A DNA stretch of 64,000 nucleotides from Arachnopeziza araneosa. Its lineage: Eukaryota > Ascomycota > Leotiomycetes > Helotiales > Arachnopezizaceae. Shown piece after piece: positions 34,988 through 47,500 of the stretch (position 1 is the stretch's first letter; each line of letters starts with the position of its first letter). The position numbers and the translations under genes are program-made. A model generated the notes under the pieces. That model made no database searches, was not told the DNA's origin, and worked only from the letters and a program-made list of their open reading frames with translations. The stretch is taken from the NCBI GenBank assembly GCA_003988855.1, contig QYAI01000007.1, positions 124,001-188,000 on the forward strand, written 5' to 3'.

Positions 34988-37267
34988 ATGTCGGACCTAG
35001 TCCAAACAATCGTCGATGACGATCAACCTCTTGCGGTCCGCCGAAAACGACGTAGTAGTGCCAGCAATATACAATCACGAAGCAATTCTCAAACCTCCTC
35101 CCCTACTCGACCTCTTGGCATAGCAACCCCGCCACAGACACCCAAACGAGCAAAGAAACGCGTACGATTCTCCGACCCGGGACCAGATGTCGAAGTCGAA
35201 TCTGCCTCTTCAGGCCTCACCCCTTTTATTCGCCGAACTTCTCTCACCACCCCCACTTCAAAACGCAGAGTTTCGACACCTTCTAGACTGTCGAATCGAG
35301 CACAATTTGACTACACGCCAACATGTGGGACAATACAATTTAAGCCTCTAATACAGGTCTTAGATAGGAGATCTAACAGTAGAATGAAACGAAATGGGCT
35401 GAGCGAGGTCATCAACACCATCGAGTCTGGAAAGCGGACTGAGGCCAAGGAGAGGAGATCCGAAGTTGAGAGATTAAGGGCGGAATTGGCTGCTAAAGAT
35501 CTGGAAGTCCAGAGTATACGGGATGAGCAGGAGATTGCAGGCCAAATCGAAGGCGAATCAGGAGTCGCTATTATTACGACAACTACCCTCAGTTTAAAGA
35601 TTCAGGAATTGAAACAAGAGATTCGAAATCTCAAAGCAGAGCTTCAGCGTCGGGAGTCCGATACTGGAGAGGATCCTAACTGGACCATGGCCGCGAGAGA
35701 TCCTTTCGACTTAGATGGAGAAGACGATAATATGATTACGAATTGCGATGATGATTTCCAGGATACTGACATAATTACCACCCCAACCCGGCTTAATGCA
35801 TCCTTCCCATCGCCGCCATCCACAATGCCAAACACACCTTGCAAATCTACTTCCTCTCTCAGTGCTGGAATTCAAACCTCTCTGCCAGACCCAGAGAATG
35901 AGATATTGAAATCTCAATTGAAGGCACTTCAAGTTGAGGTCTCAAAACTTACCTCATTTGTCGCATTTAATGAGGACCACCAAGCCCGTTTGGCAGGAAA
36001 GCTGTCGGAATTCATTTCTACAGATGAATCTCCCGACCACACTGTCTTAGACTCAGCTCTTGACACCGTTCTCACTCAACTTGCACTCAGCCAATCCCAG
36101 GCTTTCGAAAGCACTACTGCTTTTGATGCACTCAGCACCGAGATATCAAGTTTGGGCTTCTTGGCTTCATCTCCAGATGAGGTACTGTCAATCATTGCTT
36201 CTCAATTCCGCCAAGCCCGCTTAGACCTTGAGTATCTCACCCCCGGCGAGGTTACTGAAGGCTTTGAAAACTCAAAACTCATTGAGATGTTAGTCTCAAG
36301 ACTGAAAGTGTTAATGGAGAAAGTCAAGAAGCAAGATGACAGCATCGATCAATATCATGAGCAAGAACTACTCCTCAGACAACAAATTGACACTAGAGTC
36401 AGCGCAATGGATGACATGCGACAAGGATTAAGTCTCGCCGATACCATTATTCACGATCTGAAGACCGAAATCAGCGAGAAAGATATTGGAAATGACAGAT
36501 TGAAGAAAGCCCTTGGGGATTACAGAGATGAAGTCAAGGGGCTTGAAATGCTAGTTGAGCGACTTGAGCGCGAGGCTCAAATCACAGATGAAAACTTCCG
36601 GAGCGAGGTTGTAGATCTGGAAAAACGACTCGGCGGCGAACTTACCGCACACGATCTCACGAAGCACGATAACGAAGGAAAGGCTCAGCTCTTAGCAGAG
36701 TTAGAACAACGCCTCTCGGCTGCTCACGAAGCTGCAGCCCAAGTCCAACAGGTGCTGAATTCCACAACCTCTGCCGTCCAAGATAGAGACACCGCAATCT
36801 CTCATCTTCAATCCACGGCCCAAGAACGCGAGAAATCCCACGGAGAAGCCCTCGCCCTCCGCGATGCGCGCGCATCCGAATTACGAGGGGAAATCGAGCG
36901 TATCAACAACGCCCTCAAGACAGCGCATGCTACAATCCTCTCCCTCCGAACTGAGAACGCGGGTTTAGTCTCACAGGTTGAGGGTGAAAAGAAGATGGGA
37001 AAGTTTGTGGTAGGGGCGATTCAGGATCAGTTGAAGTTAGCACTGGAGACAGGGGTGGGGTATGTGAATGGAGACGTGGCAGTGCAGGGACCGAGTCGGG
37101 AGGTGCAGAGTGAAGGTAAAGTGGGCGTGAGGAGGGAGCCTCCGAAGGAGATGCGGTTGCTCGATGGTAGATTGGCGAGACGGGCGAGTGGAAAGGGGAA
37201 GAGGAGGAGATATGACAGTGGCTTGGGATTTTTAGAAGAGGAGGGCGAGGAGGAGATGGTTGTGTAG
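34988..37267 (+). CDS. Large coiled-coil protein, fungal hypothetical
   Basis: The open frame starts further left, but the first ATG with typical protein composition is at 34988, giving 759 aa. Residues 1-130 are basic, Ser/Thr/Pro-rich with TPxK/SPxR-like sites and a KRAKKRVRFSDPG patch, suggestive of a nuclear or cell-cycle-phosphorylated protein. A first coiled coil covers about residues 140-220, then an acidic Ser/Thr linker, then long heptad-rich segments from about 310 to 700 (for example EKVKKQDDSIDQYHEQELLLRQ). The C-terminus is basic (RLARRASGKGKRRRYDSG) and ends acidic. I recognise no named family. The arrangement is compatible with a spindle-pole or chromatin scaffold, but that is speculation. 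The upstream frame extension is treated as 5' untranslated. Confidence 0.65.
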   Translation: MSDLVQTIVDDDQPLAVRRKRRSSASNIQSRSNSQTSSPTRPLGIATPPQTPKRAKKRVRFSDPGPDVEVESASSGLTPFIRRTSLTTPTSKRRVSTPSRLSNRAQFDYTPTCGTIQFKPLIQVLDRRSNSRMKRNGLSEVINTIESGKRTEAKERRSEVERLRAELAAKDLEVQSIRDEQEIAGQIEGESGVAIITTTTLSLKIQELKQEIRNLKAELQRRESDTGEDPNWTMAARDPFDLDGEDDNMITNCDDDFQDTDIITTPTRLNASFPSPPSTMPNTPCKSTSSLSAGIQTSLPDPENEILKSQLKALQVEVSKLTSFVAFNEDHQARLAGKLSEFISTDESPDHTVLDSALDTVLTQLALSQSQAFESTTAFDALSTEISSLGFLASSPDEVLSIIASQFRQARLDLEYLTPGEVTEGFENSKLIEMLVSRLKVLMEKVKKQDDSIDQYHEQELLLRQQIDTRVSAMDDMRQGLSLADTIIHDLKTEISEKDIGNDRLKKALGDYRDEVKGLEMLVERLEREAQITDENFRSEVVDLEKRLGGELTAHDLTKHDNEGKAQLLAELEQRLSAAHEAAAQVQQVLNSTTSAVQDRDTAISHLQSTAQEREKSHGEALALRDARASELRGEIERINNALKTAHATILSLRTENAGLVSQVEGEKKMGKFVVGAIQDQLKLALETGVGYVNGDVAVQGPSREVQSEGKVGVRREPPKEMRLLDGRLARRASGKGKRRRYDSGLGFLEEEGEEEMVV

Positions 37268-37381
37268 ATTTATGTGAATCGTCACTCACTGAACTGAAAT
37301 ATCTCTTATGTATCTCCCTGCCTCTGGACGCTAGATAAAATTGGGATGTGGCTAGCGCACAAATCTATCTGATATCAGGAA

Positions 37382-39868
37382 TCAGCTCAAACTATTATCA
37401 TATTGATCCCAAGAGATCCAATCAAACGTAGTATCCAACCCATAATTCTGCCCAAAATCATTTAGTTTCTGCATCATAATCGTATCACCCTCCGGCACAA
37501 AGTTTTCTGACAGATCATCCATGTTAACGTCAGCAGCCGAGAAGAAGTTCAACAACGCCATGGGCTCAGCTGCCGGATCTAGGAGATTAAAATCGAAATC
37601 AAGACCATGTTCTGGATCCATGTTGGAAGGAAGCGAGGAGAAAGTTGATGAGAGGTCATCACTCACAGGATCGCGGATGGACGACTGGATGGACGCATCG
37701 ATGACTTTCTGCATCTCAGAATGGCTGGAGGAAGAGCAATTTGGTAGGCGCGAAATCTGCATGGAATGTCGGACATAGGCCTCAGCCAGCCGAGTAAAGG
37801 TATCAGCCACCTTCTCGAGCCTGGGCGCAGACGGGTGGTTGTTGTGCATCTGCAGAAAGTAGAGGACCACTCGCCGCAGGAGCTGGAGATCGCTAAAGCA
37901 GGAATTGGTTTGAGGGTTGGCGAGGATGGAGGTGAAAAGGACGAAGAATGGCGTGAATGGTTGGTACAAGAGTTGCCTGTGGTTTGTTAACTGATGCGAT
38001 TAGCCTTCTGAGTGGAGTAGAGGATACCAGACGATGCCATTGTAGACTTGGTTCGAACTTGAAACGAGATTCTCAAGCATGGATATTGCAGCTCTTGCAG
38101 ATGAAAGACATATGTCGTGATTTTCTTTATCACCTCTAGTAAGGTAGACTACTAGATGATGATATTGAAATTTCATATAGCTGAGGCCAATACTAACTTC
38201 AATCTGTTCTGGGTCCTGTAATAAAAGCACTTTGGCGTATTTGGACTTTGGAAAGTTGGATTTAGCGAGTTTTCGAAAGAAGGACAGACATGTAACGAAC
38301 CTCTTCTATGTCCTCCATCCACTTATCAAGTTTTTTCTTGATCTCTAAGACCTTGCCTCTACTAACGCCTGGCTCCAACAGGAGGAGATCTGAGATTTCT
38401 CCGTGTGTTATGGCGAGTTCTAGATATTTTATGAAATGAAAGGACCCAAACTCTGCGTAAATTCTGCTGGTTTGAGATGCTGGAAGATCGTCATCGAAGT
38501 GTGGTCTATATCTCGCTAGATACAGCGGGTCAGGAGGTGGAACGTTCTTATATAAGTGCGAGGGTAGTAATGGCTGTCGCCCAAAAGAAAGAGCCAAGGC
38601 TTTATCGACAGAAAAAATACTCCAGAAGAGACAATTCCTATGCTTGTTTTCATCTGAGCTAGATGGTGATCGTCGTGTTGGGAGGTGCAATGCTAGAGCC
38701 TGAGTCATAAGACATGCATGACTTATCAGCGTCAAGCAAAGGCTGGGAGTTGTAATATCTTGCCCATGAGTGGCAACTAGAAGTAGTGCTTGAATTGTCA
38801 CCTCGCTCGGTTCAAGAAGGATGCTCGAGTCTTCAAGCAGCAACCAAGTGTTCCATTGCAAACCGCGACAGAGTCGCTGATTCGGCGGTTTCATTAAGGA
38901 TACAGCAGTAGAAACGAAAGAATTGAATAATAGAAGCCATCCCCTCTTACGAACTTGGGACGGCTCAAACACTAGCTTGGGTAACAGATCTTGTGGTGGT
39001 GGAGTAAAGAACGGCTGTCCCTTTTCGATGCCATGAGAGAAAACTTTCAAGTGTAAGCACAGAGTTTGGAATTTGATTAGTGAATCTACTAACTCTTCAA
39101 TAATTGTTCCCCTTCTTCCTGGCTCGGGATAAAGAACACTTCATGGTTTCTTCGAAAATCTCTGACACGTTTCCTAATATCGGAGGCGTATGAAAAGTCT
39201 TGAGATGCCAGGTAATGCGAGAGTTCAGAGAGACCTTCTTCTGCATTCATTTTGAGTGATGTGTCCGAGAAAGAGCTTGTCAAGTTTGAGATACTTTTAT
39301 TAGCTTCGGTCATAAAGCTTGCTGCTGGAGATGGCCCGAGATAGAACTGCTTTCCAAGATTGTCACACAAAAGCTTCCCTTGACTATTCTGCTGAACATC
39401 TTGCTCTTTGTTTTGAGTTGAAACATTGAGCTTACCATTGGTGTTCAAATGGTCGTCTTGGGCTAATGTTGAAGAGGATGTTATATTTCTGTCTGGAGAT
39501 GCATTACTCCTATGCAGCTGCTCGTCACTTCCATTTCTAATCCGTGCCCCAACGCTGAAACTGTTAACTTCATATCATAAAACGATTTTATCATTTTAAA
39601 ACGCACTTCTTTCTTGGTCTCCTCGATATCTTTCCATGTCTGGAATACTTGCACTCAGTACCCCAGTTATTGGCGCAGTTTTCACAGAACGGCAATTCAC
39701 GAGAGCATCGTAGCTACTTGTATCAGCGTTACGATCTACCTTCTTTGGAGATATTACATACCTTCCTCTGTTTGCAATGGTCGCACTTTTGATCAAATTA
39801 GTGCTTATATTAAGATTGAGAGGGGATGAACGAACGGCGTATTGCGCAAGGTCTGGCTTCGCTGTCAT
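37382..39868 (-). CDS. Zn(II)2Cys6 transcription factor with fungal-specific domain
   Basis: Seven exons on the minus strand: 39868..39836, 39785..39762, 39713..39607, 39560..39094, 39043..38301, 38215..38028, 37976..37382, giving 718 aa. The zinc cluster is assembled from the first three exons: YA | CDHCKQRK | LRCSRELPFCENC then GTEC, which fits C-x2-C-x6-C-x6-C-x2-C-x7-C exactly. The middle exon is only 24 bases. Residues about 230-520 are the fungal transcription-factor middle-homology domain, with LLVATHGQDITTPSLC, CLFWSIFSVDKALALSFGRQPLLP and a membrane-free helical region. The tail is acidic and aromatic (DMDD-like) as in activation domains. Two introns use GTTCGT donors. Target genes are unknown; the adjacent MFS transporter, about 560 bp away and in the same orientation, is a candidate. 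It ends convergent with the coiled-coil gene. Confidence 0.82.
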
Positions 39869-40428
39869 GGCAGAAGGGTCAATAACGCTGTTCTATCGAT
39901 GGCTCTGCATATTTGGGGAAATTAAGGTAAAGAAACAATTTGATTGCAAAAAAGAAAATAATCCATAGCTGTCTTGAACGGTACCTGTGAGCACCTAAAT
40001 AGCATTTCAGACGGGAGTTACGTCTCCGGTTGGTGACAAAAACCAACTGGACAGAATGCCAAGTGGAAAGGGTTCAAAGCAGGATTAGGCGAAGAAACCT
40101 GTTTTGTCCTATCAACTTTAGCGGATGGCCGTATTCTGCGGAAGTTAGAGATCTAGCTTGTGTCAGCATAGCATAGAATTTGGGTAATACAAGAGTTCAT
40201 GTGTAGGTAGCTCTTTGAGCGCACAACTAAAGCTTCTTGCATCGCATTGCCGTATTTTTGGCACGGATTCGATGCTATGCTTTTGATTCTTCTACAGCAG
40301 AGGACAAAACTAGGTACGAGTCACGTGTCAAAAAGTTCACCATTGCGAGAGGCAGCAAGCTAAATTACTGAACGAAAACATAACTTTCACATACTTAACT
40401 TGTTTTCTCCTTTTCCCCGTTCCTCTCT
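39869..40428. other. Intergenic region
   Basis: About 560 bp between the start of the Zn2Cys6 gene and the stop of the MFS gene. A TCACGTG element lies at 40321-40327. Nothing else specific was seen. Confidence 0.4.
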
Positions 40429-42017
40429 TTAATAGGTATACCTAAACCCAAACTGGCCTTCAATAATCTTCCCACCCCCTTCAACTCTCTTATTCGCTCT
40501 CCAAAACTTAAATGTCAACAAGCCAACAATGGTGACCACCAAAGAGTGCCCAATCAACGCAGTCCAAATCCCCGGTCTATATCTCGGAGCATCCTGATCT
40601 CTAAAGACTGAGCTCCCAATTATACCTCCAACCCCACCTAGTCCTACCAAGGTAGCAGAACAAAACGCTCTTTTCCACTGCCCACGAATATTATTGGCCT
40701 GGTAGGTGACAATAGCAGGAATATTGGCATTAGAAGCCATGCTTGCTAGAAAGACACCAAAGTAACGGACCCCAGGAATCTTTGCATATCCCAAGATGCA
40801 CAAGCCGGTGATAGCGATGATGGCATTGAGGGCAACAATTGGACCGCGAATATGTAATTTGTCTCCAACAATCGCCTGAAGATACATCAAGAGAGCAGCA
40901 GCAATCACTGGTGGGCCACTCAAACCTTGGGATGCAGCGAGTCCAAAACCCATTCCGTTCCGGAGAATGATCGGTAGAAAATAGGCGATAGCATAAGTAC
41001 TGATAGTTGTGAGTCCGAAAAGAGATCCGAAAGCCCAAACTTTAAGATCCAATCCGGCTTTGAGGTAGTTGATTAGTGCGAATGGTTCTAATTCAGTGTC
41101 TGCGCGGTCTTTTTGAACGCGCGCAACCATAAATGAGGACTCGTCTTTGTTGAGAAAGTGGAAGGATTTGTAGGCGTACTCGGGAAAGTCGACAATAAGA
41201 AAGTAGCCAAAAGCAGATGCAACACAAGTGATCAAGCCCTCGATCTAAGTTTCAATTAGAGATATCACTAGCGGGAAAGAATAAAGTAGACATACGATAA
41301 AAATCCAGCGCCATCCAGAAAGCCCACCTAAACCTTTCATTTGCATCACACCATAGGCAAAGATGCCGGCGAAGCCTGAAATGACAGAGCCGATGAGATA
41401 AAATGCTGCATTTCTTTTTTGAAGTTCATATCGGGTGTACCAAGTTGACAACAGATACACACCTCCAGGGAAGAAACCAGCTTCCAGAATAGCAAGAATG
41501 ATACGGAGACCAAGCATTTGCTCCCAATTTTTTACAAATCCCTGACACTATTCAAATATTAGCATGGATCTTCATTTTGGTACTGTTATTCATCATACCA
41601 TTGTAATTACACCCCAAAGGAAGCTAATGGTGGACAAGAACCGAGTAGGGCCAATCTTTCGAAGAACTACTGTTGCGAGAGGTTGAAATAAGGTATAGGG
41701 AACAAAGAAAATCAATACAATCAGACTGTATCTTATCCCTGTAAGATCAAGCCCCTTTGCCATTCTTGAATCGTCAGCTAGTCCATAGCCAGGAAGTTGG
41801 AGATTTACCCTGCAATATTGGCTGCACCTAGATTGGTTCTATCTACCAAACTACAAGCGTAGAGGAACCCCAACGTCGCAACGAGGCGCCAGTCCACACG
41901 GCGTATGATTTTTCTTTGCTGATCGGGAGTAAAAGCTGAAATACGGGCATCGAGTGATGCTTCGGACACTTCCCGCCCCACTTCTTGAACATCGCTTTTT
42001 TCAGAATCGGTGTTCAT
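40429..42017 (-). CDS. MFS transporter, Dal5-like anion:cation symporter family
   Basis: Four exons on the minus strand, 42017..41809, 41764..41599, 41541..41296 and 41244..40429, giving 478 aa with about twelve hydrophobic helices. Family features include the cytosolic start ending in RKIIRRVDWRLVATLGFLYACSLVDRTN before helix 2, LGLRIILAILEAGFFPGGVYLLSTWYTRYE with the conserved Arg/Glu pair, YLIGSVISGFAG, and the later NIRGQWKRAF loop. This layout matches fungal Dal5/allantoate-permease and related carboxylate or vitamin transporters. The substrate cannot be deduced. Joins were fixed by restoring helices; one intron splits a Gly codon. The start is the ATG at 42017, placing about 45 polar residues before helix 1; an upstream in-frame ATG exists. 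The neighbouring Zn2Cys6 gene could be its regulator. Confidence 0.85.
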
Positions 42018-43114
42018 GATTACTCTGTTGCATACAACGACTGAGATTTGATGACTATTCAAAAAATAAGGCGATGAACAGTGCAAAGAGAAGTGTCAAC
42101 ATATAAAGAAGTTCTCGGCTGAATGTGAACGTTGATCATTTATATTGCGTGCCATTTGTATGGATAGAGGGGAGAACTCCAATGATTTGAACAAACTTCG
42201 GTCTTCATATCATTATCCCAGGCTCCTCTCGCGCCAGGAGGAGTTCTTCAGGATTGAAGACGCCCTGAATTATTCATGTGAGTGCAGTCGTCAGCCGCGC
42301 AGAGATTCTGCAAGGTAAGCACTCAGGTGACATTTTCAATTGACTAAAGTACAGAGTTAAGCAACAGTTTACATCTTGGTCCACTATTATGTGGTGGGAG
42401 AAGTTTCCATATTCCAATATAGTACCTTGCATTGGAGCTAGGATGATCTCAAGATCCCGTAAGCTTAATTAAAATGACAACAACCAGTGCCGGAACTAGC
42501 TGGTGCAAATGCCGATAGATTTCTGACCTTATATTGCGTCCTCGAGTAGCATCGAGGCAAAGAATTATGCTTGGGCGGTTGGAGTCCACCGGATATAGAA
42601 ATCACCCGGTGGACACTCTCGATGGAGACTCGTGAACAAATGAGGACTCTTCAACATTAAGAGCCTGTCATTGGATTACTCGGAAGGTGCTAAAGAGATC
42701 GAGATGGGTTGCAGAAATATGAATACCAATCGAAGGATTGGAGCCGGTCTCTTATGAGAAGGAGAATATGAATGGAGTACATTGAGACTCTTAGGGATTG
42801 ATAAAGCTCCCCCGTGACAAACAATTTCCGGAAGGCCATTTGATAGTAGCTCGATAATAATTTCAAGATAGGCGCAAGATATTGAGATGTCTGATTCTCC
42901 AGAGTAAATCAAAGTAACTACGATAAAAACGTCAAGTCATAAACTGCCATGCATTTATTATTCAATACCGCGAGCAGAGTTACCCAGATGAGTATCAGTG
43001 AGTCGAGATTAACAAATAGACCCTGTTTGGTGAGGGCGGTATCTTGGATCTTCTATACCAACGCCATTCAATGCTCTAACGCCAGACCAATGCTTTGTAA
43101 ATAATACAGAGGTT
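42018..43114. other. Intergenic region
   Basis: About 1.1 kb, AT-rich, containing the MFS promoter. Short frames such as 42676-42912 lack any recognisable feature. No repeats or RNA gene were recognised. Confidence 0.5.
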
Positions 43115-44390
43115 TTAATTCTTCTTCTCTCCTTGCTCCTTTGTCTTCTCTTTCCACTCGCGCCGAAGTTCGAACCCAACTTCGACTGCAATTAGAATTA
43201 TAATAATCCATTCCAAGTGGATGCTATGCTTCTCACTCAGAGTTTGCCGCATGATTGTTGCAATTTCCTGAGCATAGTCCATCTTTTCATTCAAGGTCCG
43301 GATGCGAACATTGACATCGAGAGTTCTACCAACTTGATCATAATAGCCTTCTAATCCCAACTCATGCTTGCTATCCCAGAACAAATCTGGTAGAGAATCG
43401 GTCAATTCCGAATAATGGTTCAATTGAGCTCGTAACTCCAGTAATTCGCCGGTCTTTTGCAACATGAAACGCCTGTCGAATGGTAATCGGGAGCCTCGAG
43501 ATAGAAGTGTTGGGATGTTTCTGGTAGACTCAAAGTATTTCCCTAGCATTGTTTCCAGAACTGCTAACTTGGTTGATCTAGCAAGTCCTGAGGAAAAGGC
43601 GATCTTTGCAAAAGTGGTATCAACTCTTGCGCTATAATTGTCAGTAAAGCATAAATATAAAGGAATAAACTTCGAACTTTGCTTCTCTATCACCTTGTGA
43701 ACTCGGCTTAGTCCCTAGAGTAATGATATCTCCTTTTATATAACTGTTTTCTCGATTTGTGTCCTCCGTGTACTCCAAATCTTCAACTTCCATCTGATCC
43801 ATATGAGGATTTAATGCTGCTGGAAGTAAGGTTTTAGTGGCCAAGTCAGACACAACATCCTCTGGTAATGACCATGCAACTATTGATCCCGATGGAAAAA
43901 CAAAGATATCACCATTATTTACACCTCGAGTATGGATTACTTGATCGGTATCAAAATCTGTGCCATCTGGATCAATTGGGAAACCATGAGCGCGTAAGAT
44001 TCGTACCACAGAATCCATATCAAATTGATCGGCAACCGAGCAAGCAGTAACTCTATGGCTATCATCTCCTTCGATAGCTATATCCTTTGGACGTTGTGTG
44101 ACCTCCCTCGACCTCTGAGCTTCAACAGCTACCCTCCTTAGGGAGATTTTGCCAGCTGGGGATCGTACTGGTTTCCGCTTTTGTGCGAGTGGCACATCCT
44201 TCTCAGGCTTAGATATGGATCTACTTTCGTCCTTTAATGATGCATAAGAAGAGAAGAAGTTGTTTTTTCGTAGAGGTTGGAACGCGGGTACAACACGAAG
44301 GCATTGGAAGGTTCGTGGATGTGGGTATCCATCATGGAAGATTCGCCGAGCTGCAGGAGAGTAGAAATTTCGGCTGATACTTTGCATCAT
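43115..44390 (-). CDS. Mitochondrial DUF155 protein (RMD1/Mrx10/RMND1 family)
   Basis: Two exons on the minus strand, 44390..43678 and 43631..43115, giving 409 aa. The start at the MMQSISRNF ATG gives a basic, Ser/Phe/Arg-rich presequence typical of mitochondrial import; the frame extends upstream into the divergent promoter but that part looks untranslated. The DUF155 domain shows GDIFVFPSGSIVAWSL, KIAFSSGLARSTKLAVLE, LQKTGELLELRAQLN, SDLPDLFWDSKHELG-like residues and the C-terminal EWIIIILIAVEVGFELR membrane anchor. Human RMND1 and yeast Mrx10 of this family support mitochondrial translation near the inner membrane; Rmd1 and Rmd8 are paralogues, but the presequence favours Mrx10. The intron uses a GTTCGA donor. 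It is divergent from VPS41 with only about 195 bp between starts. Confidence 0.85.
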
Positions 44391-44474
44391 ATCCAACCAA
44401 TATTGAGCAATTACAGACGTGTTGTGTCGTTGTCGTGATGTGTACAATTTTTTTTCCTGATCCCTTCCAGCCGA

Positions 44475-44508
44475 GCTCGGCCTAGAGCTCCGGCCTAGAG
44501 CTCCAAGC
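44475..44508 (+). repeat. Short direct repeat in the MRX10-like/VPS41 promoter
   Basis: Two adjacent copies of CGGCCTAGAGCTC followed by a partial third (CAAGCTC) sit between the divergent start codons. They are rich in GAGCTC and CTAG palindromic elements and could be a factor-binding site or a small duplication. Confidence 0.7.
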
Positions 44509-44585
44509 TCCAGCAACCAGGTTGACGTCGACCTTCATAGCAACCTTGCAAACAACACCAAATGTAATCGGCTTATTACGCCGAC

Positions 44586-47500
44586 ATGGCAGAGGAGTCT
44601 GATGAACAGGGCGACACGGGAACTCGAAAACCAGACGAATCCAAGCCGAATGATGCAGATACTGCAGACGATCAAGATGAGACTGAGGACACGGAGGACG
44701 ATGAGGATGAAGAAGAGGACGAACCAAAGTTGAAATACGCCCGGCTCACAAGTAATCTGGGGCCGGTCTACAGGAATGGAGATGCTACGAGTACATTTTT
44801 AGTCGCTGGCGACAAGATGGTACGGGTGTCTAAAAGAAATATGTTGGGACATTTTACTAACTAACCTTCTCATTAGTTTGTTGGAACTCATATTGGAATC
44901 ATTGTAAGAACTATGCGCCGAGATTAAAATCTTTTAGACTAATATCATTCTAGCATGTGCTATCTCTGCCCTCTTTCCAAACTGTAAGGGTATACCAAGG
45001 CCATACTGCATCAGTGTCTTGCATTTCGATATCTCCATTCCCTCCACCACTACCGATTTCAGTCACAGATGCTGTTGGCCGATTAGCATCCCAAGCCCAG
45101 ACTCCCAAAAGAAGCCCGGCTTCTGGCATTACTGAAGCTTCTACAAAGAGTCCAAGAAACCCACGATCAACCGCTCCCATTGTACCAAACATCCCTTCAA
45201 ATGCAATATACATAGCTACATCTTCAATCGATGGAAACGTTTGTGTGCAATCTTTAATAGATACGAAAGATGTACAACTGCGGAATTTTGCTCGCCCTAT
45301 ACAAGCAGTGGCTTTGTCGCCCGACTATAAAAATGACAAGACGTATGTTTCGGGAGGATTGGCGGGAAATCTGGTTCTCACTGTGGGTGGGCGGACTGGG
45401 TCGAGTTCGACATCTACAACGACAGGAACCGCAGCTGCTACAGCATCAGGGTGGCTAGGTGCTATTGGCCTGTCGACCAACAGCGGCAAGGATACTGTTC
45501 TTCACTCTGGAGAGGGAACCATAAGTACAATCAAATGGTCTTTGTCAGGGAGGTATGTTGTCTGGGTGAACGAACATGGTATCAAGATTATGCGATCACA
45601 TCTTTATTTAGATAGTGCAGATGCCGAATCTGCTTGGAAAAGGATAGGCCATGTCGACAGACCTCAGGAAAATGGTTGGGAGGAAATGGCGGGAGTATGG
45701 AAGCCGCGAGTAGAATGGATCGATGAAAAAACTTTAGAAACAGATGAAGAGGATAAAGCTCGTGAAGCCTCAGTATCATTACCAGCCACCGCTAAATTGA
45801 AACAGCAATCCTCTAAGAGTAACATGCGGATAGAAAAGCTTCTTGTTGGATGGGGAGGGACACTTTGGATCATCAACGTACATCCAGGCGGTGTTGGTGT
45901 TGGTAAAAATGTTGGAGAGCGATCTGTTGGTCGACCTGAAATCATCAAAATGTGAGTAGTCCATTTGCTTTACAACCATTACTCTAACAATTCAAGATTA
46001 CGCATGGATTGCATTATTTCTGGTTTGTCATTATATACACCTACTTTACTTGCTGTGCTTGCCTATATAACACCGGATGATGAAGAGGAAGAAGACGAAA
46101 CTCCAAAAGGCCATAAATCCAAAACTTCAACAACCTCAACTGGAAGTGAGCCTCGTGGGGGAATACGGCGACGTCAAAACGCTTTATCTCCCGAACTGCG
46201 CTTAATCGACTTGAACTCATCTCAGGAAGTGGATACAGACACTCTAACAGTTAGTCGATATGAGCGCTTATCAGCAACTGATTATCATCTTGGTGTTTTA
46301 CCTGCCCCTCAAGTCGTCTCAGTCGCAAATACGTCACGTGGTACTCTCGAGACCTTGACAGGCATGGGCAGCGGGATGTGGAATGCGACTATCAACGCTA
46401 CTTCTCTTCTAAGTTCTGCTGCTAGCACTCATAGCAACGGAAGCAAGGGTTCGGGGTCAACTGCGAAGCAAAGTGTTGCAAGTAGTGTCGGGGGAAGAGC
46501 AAATAACCGTACTGCTGCACATCCACACCTTGCTGCTCAAGGAATGAAAATCTTCATTCAGAGCCCTTACGACTGTATATTGGCTACAAAGCGAGATCTG
46601 AGTGATCATTTATCGTGGCTCTTAGAGCATGAACAGAACCAAGAGGCGTGGGAATTATTAGACGAGCATCCCGAGGTCATCACATCATCGCCCGAGAAAC
46701 TGGCTGAAATTGGTCCGCCTACTCCAGATCCAGTACAGACTAGCAGCGACGATTTTTATGATGATTCTGCCTCAACAATCGATTCGGCCAGCAAGCTTAT
46801 CAATTCCGCCGTCGAAAAGGAGAAGCGCAGGATCGGAGAACTTTGGATTCATCAGTTAATCAAATCCGATGACTGGGCTGCAGCAGGCAAGGTATGTGGG
46901 AAAGTCCTTGGCACAGCGAAACAATGGGAAGACTACGTCTATATCTTTGTCGGCGCGAAAAAATTTGATGAAATCACTGATTTCATCCCTACAATTCCAA
47001 TGCGACCTCCGATCAAATCAGAGATATATGAGGTCATTTTAGGATATTACATTTCTCGAAATCGACCAAGGGTGCAGGAACTGCTAGATCGATGGTCCCC
47101 TGACTTGTTCGACATCAATAGCGTCACCACAGTGCTCGAAAACCAGATCAAATACCGCGATGTTCGTGAGGATAACGTAGAAGATGGTATTGCAGGAAGG
47201 GATTGGCGTATTGTCATGGAGAGCTTGGGTAAACTCCATATTGCCGGTGGTCGACCTAAAGACGCTCTCAAATGTTATATTCGATTACAAGATGCCGATA
47301 CTGCTATGACTTTAATCAGGGAGTATCATCTGGTTGATGCTGTGGCTGACGATATTCCTGGTCTCATCCTGCTCCGGGTCTCCAAACAACAGATGCGCAC
47401 TGCGCCAGTAGATGAACTCAAAGAGGCGACCTCTGAAGCGATCTCACTCCTTGTCAATGAAGCCCACCATGGCCTTGTACGACCTCAAACTGTAGTTTCA

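Noticed and set aside
576..40327. TCACGTG elements at 576, 3955, 15738 and 40321
   Set aside because: A 7-base word is expected several times in 64 kb on both strands, so these copies are not evidence of co-regulation.
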